Of a DNA stretch of 64,000 nt, positions 26,891-34,594 are shown one piece after another (the first letter of the stretch is position 1; the number at the start of each line of letters is the position of its first letter). Where the stretch lies: the NCBI RefSeq assembly GCF_021389935.1, contig NZ_CP089979.1:1593001-1657000 (forward strand), read 5' to 3'. The DNA is from Fulvivirga ligni. Its GTDB lineage: Bacteria; Bacteroidota; Bacteroidia; Cytophagales; Cyclobacteriaceae. The notes beneath the pieces were generated by a model that was not told where the DNA came from, did no database searches, and saw nothing but the letters and a program-made list of their open reading frames with translations. The position numbers were made by a program, and so were the translations under genes.

Positions 26891-27526
26891 TTAAATATTG
26901 AAAGCTAAGATATAGTTTTCTTCAACTCTATATTCCAGTTTATAGCTTTTGGTAATACCATTGACAATTATTTTGCCAAAAACTGTTCCGATAAGTTCAA
27001 GTGTAAAGGGTTCTACCCGAATATGGTCTTTAAAAGATAGGTTCTTTGAGCTGTAAATTTTGTACAAGGCTTCTTTGGCGCACCAATAAACCCCCAATTT
27101 TTCAATGCTATTATCAGCATCTTCTACTTCCTTTTCATCTAAGAATTTATGCTGTACCCTCATTAGTTTCTCCTTTTTCTGCTCCAGATCAATGCCCACA
27201 TCTTCCTTTAAATCCAGTAATATGGAAACATAAGGATATGAATGTGAAAGAGAGATTTCAACACTGCTATTTTTAAGAAATGGCTTGCCATGTTCATTTT
27301 TAATTACACCATGATACGGCAGGTTCAGCTGCTCGCACATGGCCATTAAAGTAAGTCTTCCTGCCAGCCATTCCATCTTCTTATGCTCGTGCCTAAAGGT
27401 GTTGAGCAAGCTGTATTCATCGGTTTTGCTTTTAAGTGCTTCAAACAAATAGTTGTAAGATTCTTGTATGTGCCAAAGGCCCAGGAATCTGCTATTATTT
27501 ATTTTTTCGATTTTGTAGAGTGGCAT
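26891..27526 (-). CDS. 4'-phosphopantetheinyl transferase (Sfp/AcpT superfamily)
   Basis: A 211-residue enzyme transferring phosphopantetheine from CoA to a carrier-protein serine. Key motifs: WLAGRLTLM (52-60), GKPFLKNSSVEISLSHS (80-96), the magnesium-binding VGIDLEQ (Asp113, Glu115) and WCAKEALYK (148-156). Length is that of the two-domain Sfp group rather than the short AcpS. No polyketide or peptide synthase is in the window, so its target is unknown. Divergent from the WD40 gene. Confidence 0.85.
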   Translation of the reverse strand: MPLYKIEKINNSRFLGLWHIQESYNYLFEALKSKTDEYSLLNTFRHEHKKMEWLAGRLTLMAMCEQLNLPYHGVIKNEHGKPFLKNSSVEISLSHSYPYVSILLDLKEDVGIDLEQKKEKLMRVQHKFLDEKEVEDADNSIEKLGVYWCAKEALYKIYSSKNLSFKDHIRVEPFTLELIGTVFGKIIVNGITKSYKLEYRVEENYILAFNI

Positions 27527-27584
27527 TTGATAACTGACTGGAAACTTGCTTCTTTGCTTAAAATTTAAAAATAATCATTATTTC

Positions 27585-28502
27585 ATGGGCAAAGTTAACG
27601 TTTCCAAACTCAAAACCTTTACCGGACATAATGATTGTGTTTATACCCTGGAGAGAACCCAGTATGATCATATTTTCTTTTCTGGTGCTGGCGATGGAAT
27701 GGTAGTGTATTGGAACCTGGCCGAATCAGAGAATGGTAAGCTCATAGCCCAACTTCCAAATTCTATCTACGCCTTACATTATATGCCTACCAGAAATTTG
27801 CTGGCAGTGGGTCATAATTATGATGGGATTCATTTAATAGACTGGGAAAATAAGAAGGAAACAGGATCATTAAAGCTAACAGACGAAGCCATTTTTGATA
27901 TTGATTCTTATAAGGATCATTTGATTGTGGCTGATAAGAAGGGCACCGTAACTATAATCAATATCGATGAGCTGCGGATAGTTTATAAAATTCATTCCAG
28001 TGATTATAGCGCACGCTGCATTGCTGTAAGTGAAGACCTGAATGAAATGGCCGTTGGTTTTAGCGATCATAAAATCAGGGTTTACTCTCTGGAAGACTTC
28101 AGTTTGAAGTACGAGCTGTCTGGTCATGATAATTCTATTTTCACTTTGAAGTACTCGCCTGACAATCAGCTTTTAATGAGTGCGGGAAGAGATGCTCATT
28201 TGAAAATTTGGGATATCAAAGCAGGATATTTATTGTTAGAAGATATAGTGGCCCATATGTATGCCATTAACCACCTGGATTTTAGCCCGGATGGTAAACA
28301 TTTTGTAACTTGTAGCATGGATAAATCCATAAAAGTTTGGGACACTCATACTTTTAAATTGTTGAAGGTAATAGATAAAGCCAGACATGCAGGGCATGGT
28401 ACTTCCGTGAATAAGTTACTATGGTCTAATCATAATAATCTTTTGGTAAGTGCAGGAGACGACAGGGCAATATCAGTATGGGATATTCAGTTTAATAATT
28501 AA
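27585..28502 (+). CDS. WD40-repeat protein
   Basis: A 305-residue beta-propeller with about seven WD40 blades. Clear examples are KTFTGHNDCVYTLE near the start, LSGHDNSIFTLKYSPDNQLL, SAGRDAHLKIWDIK, CSMDKSIKVWDTH and SAGDDRAISVWDI at the end. No enzyme domain and no signal peptide, so a cytoplasmic scaffold is likely. The true start is ATG at 27585; the longer reading begins with TTG. The DivIVA-like gene follows 27 bases later, which hints at a shared role but does not prove one. Confidence 0.85.
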   Translation: MGKVNVSKLKTFTGHNDCVYTLERTQYDHIFFSGAGDGMVVYWNLAESENGKLIAQLPNSIYALHYMPTRNLLAVGHNYDGIHLIDWENKKETGSLKLTDEAIFDIDSYKDHLIVADKKGTVTIINIDELRIVYKIHSSDYSARCIAVSEDLNEMAVGFSDHKIRVYSLEDFSLKYELSGHDNSIFTLKYSPDNQLLMSAGRDAHLKIWDIKAGYLLLEDIVAHMYAINHLDFSPDGKHFVTCSMDKSIKVWDTHTFKLLKVIDKARHAGHGTSVNKLLWSNHNNLLVSAGDDRAISVWDIQFNN

Positions 28503-28529
28503 TAGTTGGTTTAACTACAATTTTGTGCT

Positions 28530-29534
28530 ATGAAAATTACACCGTTAGAGATAAGACAAAAAACATTTGAGAAAGCCTTTAGGGGGCTGGATAAAGATGA
28601 GGTGAATGCGTTTTTGGTCACTATGTCTCAGGAATGGGAAAAACTGGTAGATGAGAATAAAGAACTTAAGATAAAGTTAGAGTCTTCTGAAAAAGAAGTG
28701 GAGAAGCTTAGAGAAGTAGAGAACTCTTTATTCAAAACGCTTAAAACAGCGGAAGATACCGGAGCCAATATGATAGACCAGGCTACTAAAACAGCTGAGC
28801 TACACCTGAGAGAAACTCAGATGAAAGCAGAGGCTATTTTGAATGACGCCAAAACCAGAGCGAAGGACATAATGGAGGAGGCCGAGATAAAGTCCAGAAC
28901 CACTATTGATGACATGGAGTCTGAGGTGAAATCATTGGCTCATATGTACCGAACACTAGAAAATGCCAAGGATGATCTTCTTTCAGATATAAAAACATTT
29001 GCTACTGAGTCATTAGAAAAAGTAGAGCGAGTAAAGGCTCAGAAAAAGAAGTTTAATATAGAAGAAGAGATGCTTCGTATTAAAAGAGAGTCTGTTGATA
29101 AAGCTGCCAAAAGTGCCCTTAAGTTTGAAAAGGAAACTTTAGATGAGATTAAGCTGGAAGTAATAGCCCCAAAAATTGAACCTAGGGTAGAAATAAAACA
29201 CAAACCTCAGGAGGAGGTACAAGCGCCAAAGGAAGAAGTACCCGAAGAACCTAAAGTAGAAGAGGAAGAGATTGCTACTATGGAAATTCAGGAGGAAACT
29301 CAGGAAGAGGAGCAAGCAATAGCATCAGCAGAAGTAGAAGAGGAGTCATTTGAGGAAATTGAAGAAGCTGAGGAAGAAGAGGTAGTTGAAAAAGTGGAAA
29401 TTGTGGAGAAGGAAGTGGTTTTTGAAATCAAAAAAGAGGAGCCTGAAGAAGAGCCTGCTACCATAGAGCCACCAGTAAAGAATAATAAAGTTAAAGATAA
29501 TAAGAGTACATCTTTCTTTGATGACATTGAGTAA
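28530..29534 (+). CDS. DivIVA-domain coiled-coil protein with acidic tail
   Basis: A 334-residue protein. The N-terminus MKITPLEIRQKTFEKAFRGL followed by DKDEVNAFL is a clear DivIVA/GpsB membrane-binding domain, and residues about 30-195 form a long coiled coil. Residues about 215-320 are strongly acidic (runs of EEVEEEE-like repeats with P and K), probably disordered. In Gram-positives DivIVA marks poles and septa; in Bacteroidota the role of such proteins is little known. folB starts within its stop codon (TAATG), so translation is coupled. Confidence 0.82.
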   Translation: MKITPLEIRQKTFEKAFRGLDKDEVNAFLVTMSQEWEKLVDENKELKIKLESSEKEVEKLREVENSLFKTLKTAEDTGANMIDQATKTAELHLRETQMKAEAILNDAKTRAKDIMEEAEIKSRTTIDDMESEVKSLAHMYRTLENAKDDLLSDIKTFATESLEKVERVKAQKKKFNIEEEMLRIKRESVDKAAKSALKFEKETLDEIKLEVIAPKIEPRVEIKHKPQEEVQAPKEEVPEEPKVEEEEIATMEIQEETQEEEQAIASAEVEEESFEEIEEAEEEEVVEKVEIVEKEVVFEIKKEEPEEEPATIEPPVKNNKVKDNKSTSFFDDIE

Positions 29535-29893
29535 TGGGGAAAATTCAACTGAAGGGGCTGAGGTTTAAAGCATACCACGGCTACTATGATGAGGAGCGTC
29601 AGAAGGGAAATCAATTCGAAGTAAATATTTCAGTAAAAACCATCTTCAAGCAGGCATCAGAACATGACGATCTTGAAGGTACGGTTGACTACGAGCACCT
29701 TTACAGGATTATTAAGGAGGAAATGGAAATCTCCTCTAAACTACTTGAACATGTGGTGAAAAGAATTTCAGATAGAGTAATGTCTGAGATTGCAGCTGTG
29801 AAGAAAGTAAAGGTTTCCTTGTCCAAATTTAACCCTCCCTTCGGAGGCGATTGCCGTGAGGCGGTAGTAACTATTAAGGCTAGCCGAGACTAG
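29534..29893 (+). CDS. folB: Dihydroneopterin aldolase
   Basis: A 119-residue enzyme of folate synthesis that releases glycolaldehyde from dihydroneopterin. The T-fold signatures are KGLRFKAYHGYYDEER with the family's catalytic-site Glu, TVDYEHLYRIIKEEM and LLEHVVKRISDRV, then KVSLSKFNPPFGGDC. The ATG overlaps the stop of the DivIVA-like gene (TAATG). It converges with the IscA-like gene, with a 4-base overlap. Confidence 0.9.
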   Translation: MGKIQLKGLRFKAYHGYYDEERQKGNQFEVNISVKTIFKQASEHDDLEGTVDYEHLYRIIKEEMEISSKLLEHVVKRISDRVMSEIAAVKKVKVSLSKFNPPFGGDCREAVVTIKASRD

Positions 29894-30210
29894 ATTTTAG
29901 GGAGCTCTTCACCTGCTTTTACGAAAGTAAATCCTCTGGCATCTGCGCCTTCATAGAAGTCTACTTCAAGGCCGAGCAGATACATGGTCTCTCTTTTTTG
30001 CACAAGTACAGTTACACCATCTTGTAGATATTCCAGGTCTGTATCTTTCTTTTGGTCAAACCCAAGCATGTAGGTGAATCCAGCGCAGCCACCGGCTCCT
30101 TTAATGCCAATGCGAAGAGAATAACCTTCAGGGATATTCTTGTTATCCATAATATTCTTCACTTCTTCTACCGCTTTAGCCGTAAGGGTTACAGGCACTA
30201 ATCCATCCAT
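29890..30210 (-). CDS. IscA/HesB-family iron-sulfur protein lacking the C-terminal CxC
   Basis: A 106-residue A-type-carrier-like protein: LTAKAVEEVKNIM, LRIGIKGAGGCAGFTYMLGF with Cys42, and VDFYEGADARGFTFV near the end. The last segment is where IscA/ErpA has C-G-C; here it is DARGF, so only one of the three cluster-binding cysteines remains. The fold is intact. It may be a degenerate or differently acting member, common in Bacteroidota as far as I recall. A real gene with its own start; the gap of 163 bases to 30374 holds no other feature. Confidence 0.8.
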   Translation of the reverse strand: MDGLVPVTLTAKAVEEVKNIMDNKNIPEGYSLRIGIKGAGGCAGFTYMLGFDQKKDTDLEYLQDGVTVLVQKRETMYLLGLEVDFYEGADARGFTFVKAGEELPKI

Positions 30211-30373
30211 GATTATCTGTGTTTTGTTTATCCTACTGTAAACTTAGAAAAGAAAAAATTAATTTCTGAATAGCTTATTTTTAAATAATTCGGAGGCAAT
30301 TATCTCAGTTTTAAAATAATTTCGTTGTAAACTCATTGAATTAATTAATTTAGAGACTGAACTATAAAAACTT

Positions 30374-30895
30374 ATGGAATTAGTTATTGAATTCGCTAAA
30401 CTACTGATACCGGCTGCTATAGTTTTATATGCTATGTATCTGGTGGTGAAGTCTTTTTTAGATAAAGAAATCGCAAAACAAAGCCTTGAAGTGAGAGGCA
30501 AAAGTATAGAGACAGTGCTTCCCAACAGGTTGCATGCCTACGAAAGGGTATGTCTATTTCTTGAGAGAATCACTTTAAATAACCTTATTCCACGTTTGAA
30601 TAATGGTCAATACACAGCCCGTGAGTTTCAGCATATTATGATCAATGAAATTCGCGAGGAGTACAATCATAACGTGTCTCAGCAGCTTTACATGAGCAAC
30701 GAGGTTTGGGAAATGGTGAAAAGTGCCAAGGAAGAACTTATTACTCTAATCAATGAGTCTGTTGCCGAAATGAAGCCCGAGGCTACTAACCTGGATCTTG
30801 CCAGACATCTGTTTGAAAAAGCAGCTCATCTGCCAGATGATAAGATTCAAGTTACTTTGCTTACTTTGAAGAATGAGATAAGACAAGCGTTTTAA
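30374..30895 (+). CDS. Hypothetical membrane-anchored protein
   Basis: A 173-residue protein with one N-terminal hydrophobic helix (about 5-26) followed by a helical cytoplasmic-type domain: VCLFLERITLNNLIPRLN, then EFQHIMINEIREEYNHNVSQ and SNEVWEMVKSAKEELI. It resembles conserved Bacteroidota hypothetical proteins placed before YkvA-type genes; no function is known to me. It is the first of a plus-strand run of five tightly packed genes and lies 3 bases before the YkvA gene. Confidence 0.65.
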   Translation: MELVIEFAKLLIPAAIVLYAMYLVVKSFLDKEIAKQSLEVRGKSIETVLPNRLHAYERVCLFLERITLNNLIPRLNNGQYTAREFQHIMINEIREEYNHNVSQQLYMSNEVWEMVKSAKEELITLINESVAEMKPEATNLDLARHLFEKAAHLPDDKIQVTLLTLKNEIRQAF

Positions 30896-30898
30896 AAA

Positions 30899-31303
30899 AT
30901 GGCTGCAGAAGGAAATAAGTTTTTTAAGAAGGCACAGCGCATGGCTGCTGAAATGATTCAAAATAGAGGTAAGCTCAATGATTTATTGAGTAACTCTGTG
31001 GAGAAGATTCAAACTTATTTATCTAAAAACAATGAAAGTCAGCCTTTACAAAGAGCCCTTACTATTGTAAGGATGGTACGGGCTTATATTAATGGCAGCT
31101 ACAGAGATGTTCAGAGGAAGAATATTCTTCTAGCTATAGCGGCGCTGGTCTATTTTGTGATGCCCATCGATTTAATGCCTGATTTTATTCCTATTACTGG
31201 TCTTGTAGATGATTTTGGAATTATGCTTTGGGTGTACAAACAGCTGCAGGAAGAAGTGGATGCTTTTTTAGCCTGGGAGGATACTCAGAATAACATTGCC
31301 TAG
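30899..31303 (+). CDS. YkvA-family protein (DUF1232)
   Basis: A 134-residue protein with the DUF1232 signature YFVMPIDLMPDFIPITGLVDD (about 83-104), a membrane hairpin with a helix on each side. The N-terminus is a basic helical region. Function of the family is unknown. Start ATG comes 3 bases after the stop of the previous gene. Confidence 0.8.
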   Translation: MAAEGNKFFKKAQRMAAEMIQNRGKLNDLLSNSVEKIQTYLSKNNESQPLQRALTIVRMVRAYINGSYRDVQRKNILLAIAALVYFVMPIDLMPDFIPITGLVDDFGIMLWVYKQLQEEVDAFLAWEDTQNNIA

Positions 31304-31324
31304 CAAAATGCTGTTTTACCAGGC

Positions 31325-31990
31325 ATGAACAATATCCCAAAGTCAGCCCTGGTTTTTGGTAGCACTGGCCTTATTGGCCATCATTTGTTGCAAGCCTTAC
31401 TTTCAGATGAATATTATGATAAGGTATATGCGGTGAGCCGTAAGCCTATTCTTAATGACTCACCCAAACTGATAACTATCCTGGCCGATTTTGAAAATGT
31501 AGAAGAAAGGGTTCAAGGTCTGGAGTTTGATGATGTTTATTGCTGCCTGGGCACCACCATTAAAAAAGCGGGAAGCAAGGAGCAGTTTCGAAAGATTGAC
31601 TATGAATACCCTCTAAAAGTAGCTGAGATGCTTCCTGCAAAAAAGGACGTTCAGTTTCTGATTGTCTCTGCCATGGGCGCTAAAAGTTCTTCGAAGATAT
31701 TTTACAGCCAGGTGAAAGGTGAAGTGGAAGATGCTTTGAAGCTAATCAAGTTCAAAGCTTTACATATATTTAGGCCCTCTTTATTGTTGGGTGATAGGGA
31801 AGAAAAAAGAGCGACAGAAAAAATTGCTATAATACTTTTTAAGGTGTTTGAATTTGCCTTTGTAGGGCCATTAAAGAAGTATAAAGGAATTGAAGCTAAA
31901 AAGGTAGCCGAGGCTATGTATGCTTCAGCAAAAAAGAACTTATTGGGGCTACATGTCCATGAATCAATAGAAATAGAAAACATAGTTTAA
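31325..31990 (+). CDS. NAD(P)-binding Rossmann-fold protein, SDR-like (HTATIP2 type)
   Basis: A 221-residue atypical short-chain dehydrogenase. The nucleotide-binding loop ALVFGSTGLIGHHLLQAL starts at residue 8, then VYAVSRKP, YCCLGTTIKKAGS and IVSAMGAKSSSKIFYSQVKGEVE with the Ser...Tyr-x3-Lys-like pattern (Y-S-Q-V-K). It resembles the TIP30/HTATIP2 branch. The substrate is unknown. The stop overlaps the dtd start by one base. Confidence 0.75.
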   Translation: MNNIPKSALVFGSTGLIGHHLLQALLSDEYYDKVYAVSRKPILNDSPKLITILADFENVEERVQGLEFDDVYCCLGTTIKKAGSKEQFRKIDYEYPLKVAEMLPAKKDVQFLIVSAMGAKSSSKIFYSQVKGEVEDALKLIKFKALHIFRPSLLLGDREEKRATEKIAIILFKVFEFAFVGPLKKYKGIEAKKVAEAMYASAKKNLLGLHVHESIEIENIV

Positions 31991-32442
31991 TGGTTGCAGT
32001 AATTCAGCGTGTTACCGAGTCATCGGTGAAGATAGAAGGAGAGGTAAAGGGAGAAATAGGCTTAGGACTTACCATACTTTTGGGTATAGAGGAGGCTGAC
32101 AATCAGGAGGATATAGAGTGGTTAAGTCGGAAGATAACTAACATGCGCATTTTTAATGATGACGAAGGTGTAATGAATAAAAGTGTGCAGGATGTTGAGG
32201 GAGATATATTGCTGATTAGTCAATTTACGCTTCATGCCAGTACTAAGAAAGGAAATAGGCCATCATATATAAAGGCCGCCAAGCCGGACGTGGCCATTCC
32301 ACTTTATGAACAGTTCATAAAGCAAGTGGAGGCGGACCTGGGTAAATCAGTACAGACTGGTGAGTTTGGAGCGGATATGAAGGTTTCTCTGGTTAATGAT
32401 GGCCCTGTAACTATTATTATTGATACAAAGGATAAGAAATGA
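31990..32442 (+). CDS. dtd: D-aminoacyl-tRNA deacylase
   Basis: A 150-residue enzyme that removes D-amino acids mis-attached to tRNA. The two signature patches are SQFTLHA (77-83) and NDGPVTI (138-144), and the N-terminus MVAVIQRVTESSVKI is typical. Length is normal. Start overlaps the upstream stop (TAATG) and its own stop overlaps the MazG-like start (ATGA). Confidence 0.93.
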   Translation: MVAVIQRVTESSVKIEGEVKGEIGLGLTILLGIEEADNQEDIEWLSRKITNMRIFNDDEGVMNKSVQDVEGDILLISQFTLHASTKKGNRPSYIKAAKPDVAIPLYEQFIKQVEADLGKSVQTGEFGADMKVSLVNDGPVTIIIDTKDKK

Positions 32443-32765
32443 CCCTGGAAGAAGCTCAGAAGATCGTAGATGAATGGATTAACACCACTGGTGTGAGGTA
32501 CTTTAATGAACTGACCAACACTGCCATTCTCACAGAGGAAGTAGGGGAGGTTGCTCGTATTATGGCCAGAAGATATGGCGAACAATCCGAAAAGGAATCT
32601 GATAAGAATAAGGACCTTGGCGATGAAATGGCTGATGTGCTATGGGTGCTCATCTGCCTGGCTAACCAAACCGGGATAGATCTTACCGAGGCTTTTAAAA
32701 AGAACCTTGAAAAGAAATCTATCCGCGATAAAGATAGACATAAGAATAATGAGAAGTTGAAGTAA
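32439..32765 (+). CDS. MazG-like nucleotide pyrophosphohydrolase
   Basis: A 108-residue all-alpha NTP pyrophosphohydrolase. The metal-binding pattern is visible as TEEVGEVARI and DLGDEMADVLWVL (the E-x-x-E and E-x-x-D helices). Short single-domain members clear non-canonical nucleotides. It overlaps dtd by four bases, a pairing consistent with housekeeping quality control. Converges with the ComB gene. Confidence 0.85.
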   Translation: MTLEEAQKIVDEWINTTGVRYFNELTNTAILTEEVGEVARIMARRYGEQSEKESDKNKDLGDEMADVLWVLICLANQTGIDLTEAFKKNLEKKSIRDKDRHKNNEKLK

Positions 32766-33473
32766 TTAAGCGCTCAGGCAGATTTCGCCATCTCTAATTA
32801 CTGGCACTACATCATATTCATCCATTTTCATGCAAAACTCAATGTCCTCATGTATGTTGAGGTTATTCAATCTTTTAGCATGAGAAGAGCCTTTGATAAC
32901 ATCAAGCAACTGAGCTTCAGAGTATTCGAAGGCTGTGTGTGCGAAAAGCGGTGCATCGCATTCATTTACGAACTCGCCTTTCAGCCTTTTTACCAAGGCT
33001 CCTGCGAATAATGAATCTTCCATATTCACTTTACCTTTCCAGCCAGCACAGAAGATCAGAGCGTCTTTGTCCTGCTTTTTTAGGTAGTCAGCCACAGCTG
33101 ATATGTTTAAGAAAGATCCAATGATGATTTCAGCCGCTTCGGCAGATTTTTCTATGGCTACGGTGCCATTGGTGGTGGTAACGGCCACTTTCTGGTTTTT
33201 AACATTCTCCGCCATATAGTCGAAAGGAGAATTGCCCAAATCAAAGCCTTCTACCTTAATGCCATTTCTTTCTCCGGCAATGAAATATCCTTGCTCACGC
33301 ATTTTAATGCAGGCATCTCTATCCGCAAAAGGACGGATGGCCTTTACCCCGTGTGCTATGCCGGTAGTCATGCAAGAGGTGGCGCGCAGAATATCTACGA
33401 TCACCACCACTTTACCTTTTAGATCAAATAAGTGTATAAGCTCAGGGCTTAAACAGACATCTATTTTTTTCAT
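32766..33473 (-). CDS. 2-phosphosulfolactate phosphatase (ComB family)
   Basis: A 235-residue protein matching the ComB family, named for dephosphorylation of 2-phosphosulfolactate in coenzyme M synthesis. Visible landmarks: VVIVDILRATSCMTTGIAHG, AGERNGIKVEGFDLGNSP, TTTNGTVAIEK and FCAGWKGKVNMEDSLFAG. A bacterium without methanogenesis may use sulfolactate otherwise, for example in sulfonate metabolism, but no such genes are adjacent. It is the last gene of the plsC-gatC-TPR-gcvT-comB run, 9 bases after gcvT. Confidence 0.82.
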   Translation of the reverse strand: MKKIDVCLSPELIHLFDLKGKVVVIVDILRATSCMTTGIAHGVKAIRPFADRDACIKMREQGYFIAGERNGIKVEGFDLGNSPFDYMAENVKNQKVAVTTTNGTVAIEKSAEAAEIIIGSFLNISAVADYLKKQDKDALIFCAGWKGKVNMEDSLFAGALVKRLKGEFVNECDAPLFAHTAFEYSEAQLLDVIKGSSHAKRLNNLNIHEDIEFCMKMDEYDVVPVIRDGEICLSA

Positions 33474-33482
33474 ATATGACTC

Positions 33483-34565
33483 TTAGATCAGAGGTAATTT
33501 GTTTACAACGGCCTTTAAAGCCTTATTTCGTACTGATATGAAAATCTCTGACCCGCTTGTAGCAAATTCTTTCTCCACATAACCTAGACCAATTCCCTGA
33601 CCTAGCGTTGGAGACATGGTGCCTGAAGTTACTTTTCCAATTACCTTACCTTCACTATCATGGATTTCGTAGTCTTTTCTAGGAATACCTTTGTCTTCCA
33701 TTTTAAAGCCTACAAGCTTTTTAGTTACACCTTCTTCTTTTTGTGCTTTCAAAGCTTCAGAGTTAGTGAAGTCTTTAGTGAACTTGGTGATCCAACCCAG
33801 ACCAGCCTCAAGAGGAGAGGTAGTGTCATCTATGTCATTTCCATAAAGGCAATATCCCATTTCCATTCTTAAAGTATCTCTGGCACCTAATCCGATAGGC
33901 TGAATGCCTTCTGGCTCTCCAGCTTTAAGGATTTCGTTCCATATTTTTTCTGCGTCAGAATTTTTCACGTAAATCTCAAATCCACCTGCACCTGTATAAC
34001 CGGTAGCCGACATGATTACGTCAGTTACACCACCGAACATACCTACTGTGAAGTGATAAAATTTGATAGCTGAAAGATCAGTTGTAGTTAGTTTTTGAAG
34101 CACTTGAACAGCCTTTGGTCCTTGCACTGCGAATAGAGACATGTCATCAGATATGTTAGTCATATCCACACCTTCAGTATTGAATTTAGAAATCCAATTC
34201 CAGTCTTTTTCTATATTAGAGGCATTCACTACAAGCATATACTCTTCCTCAGCCATTTTGTAAACCAGAAGGTCATCTACAATACCGCCGTCTTCATTGG
34301 GCAGGCAAGAATACTGAGCCTGACCAATAGTAAGCTTTGAAGCATCATTGCTGGTCACGCTCTGGATCAGGTCTAATGCCTTTGGTCCTTTAAGCATAAA
34401 TTCACCCATGTGCGATACATCAAAAATACCCGCACCTGTTCTCACCTTCACATGCTCCTCTATGTCTTTCGTGTATCTTACAGGCATGTTATAACCTGCA
34501 AATGGAACCATTTTGGCTCCTAGCTTTTCGTGTATATCGTTAAGCTGTACTTTTTTTAATTCCAT
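33483..34565 (-). CDS. gcvT: Glycine cleavage system T protein (aminomethyltransferase)
   Basis: A 360-residue folate-dependent enzyme that takes the methylene group from the aminomethyl-lipoyl H protein. Motifs include [83 protein letters not shown] and the C-terminal [14 protein letters not shown]. Length is normal. No gcvH or gcvP is nearby; the gene is 29 bases downstream of the TPR membrane protein and co-oriented. Confidence 0.93.
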   Translation of the reverse strand: MELKKVQLNDIHEKLGAKMVPFAGYNMPVRYTKDIEEHVKVRTGAGIFDVSHMGEFMLKGPKALDLIQSVTSNDASKLTIGQAQYSCLPNEDGGIVDDLLVYKMAEEEYMLVVNASNIEKDWNWISKFNTEGVDMTNISDDMSLFAVQGPKAVQVLQKLTTTDLSAIKFYHFTVGMFGGVTDVIMSATGYTGAGGFEIYVKNSDAEKIWNEILKAGEPEGIQPIGLGARDTLRMEMGYCLYGNDIDDTTSPLEAGLGWITKFTKDFTNSEALKAQKEEGVTKKLVGFKMEDKGIPRKDYEIHDSEGKVIGKVTSGTMSPTLGQGIGLGYVEKEFATSGSEIFISVRNKALKAVVNKLPLI

Positions 34566-34594
34566 GGATTTTAATTTAAGGCCTTAGGCCAGGG

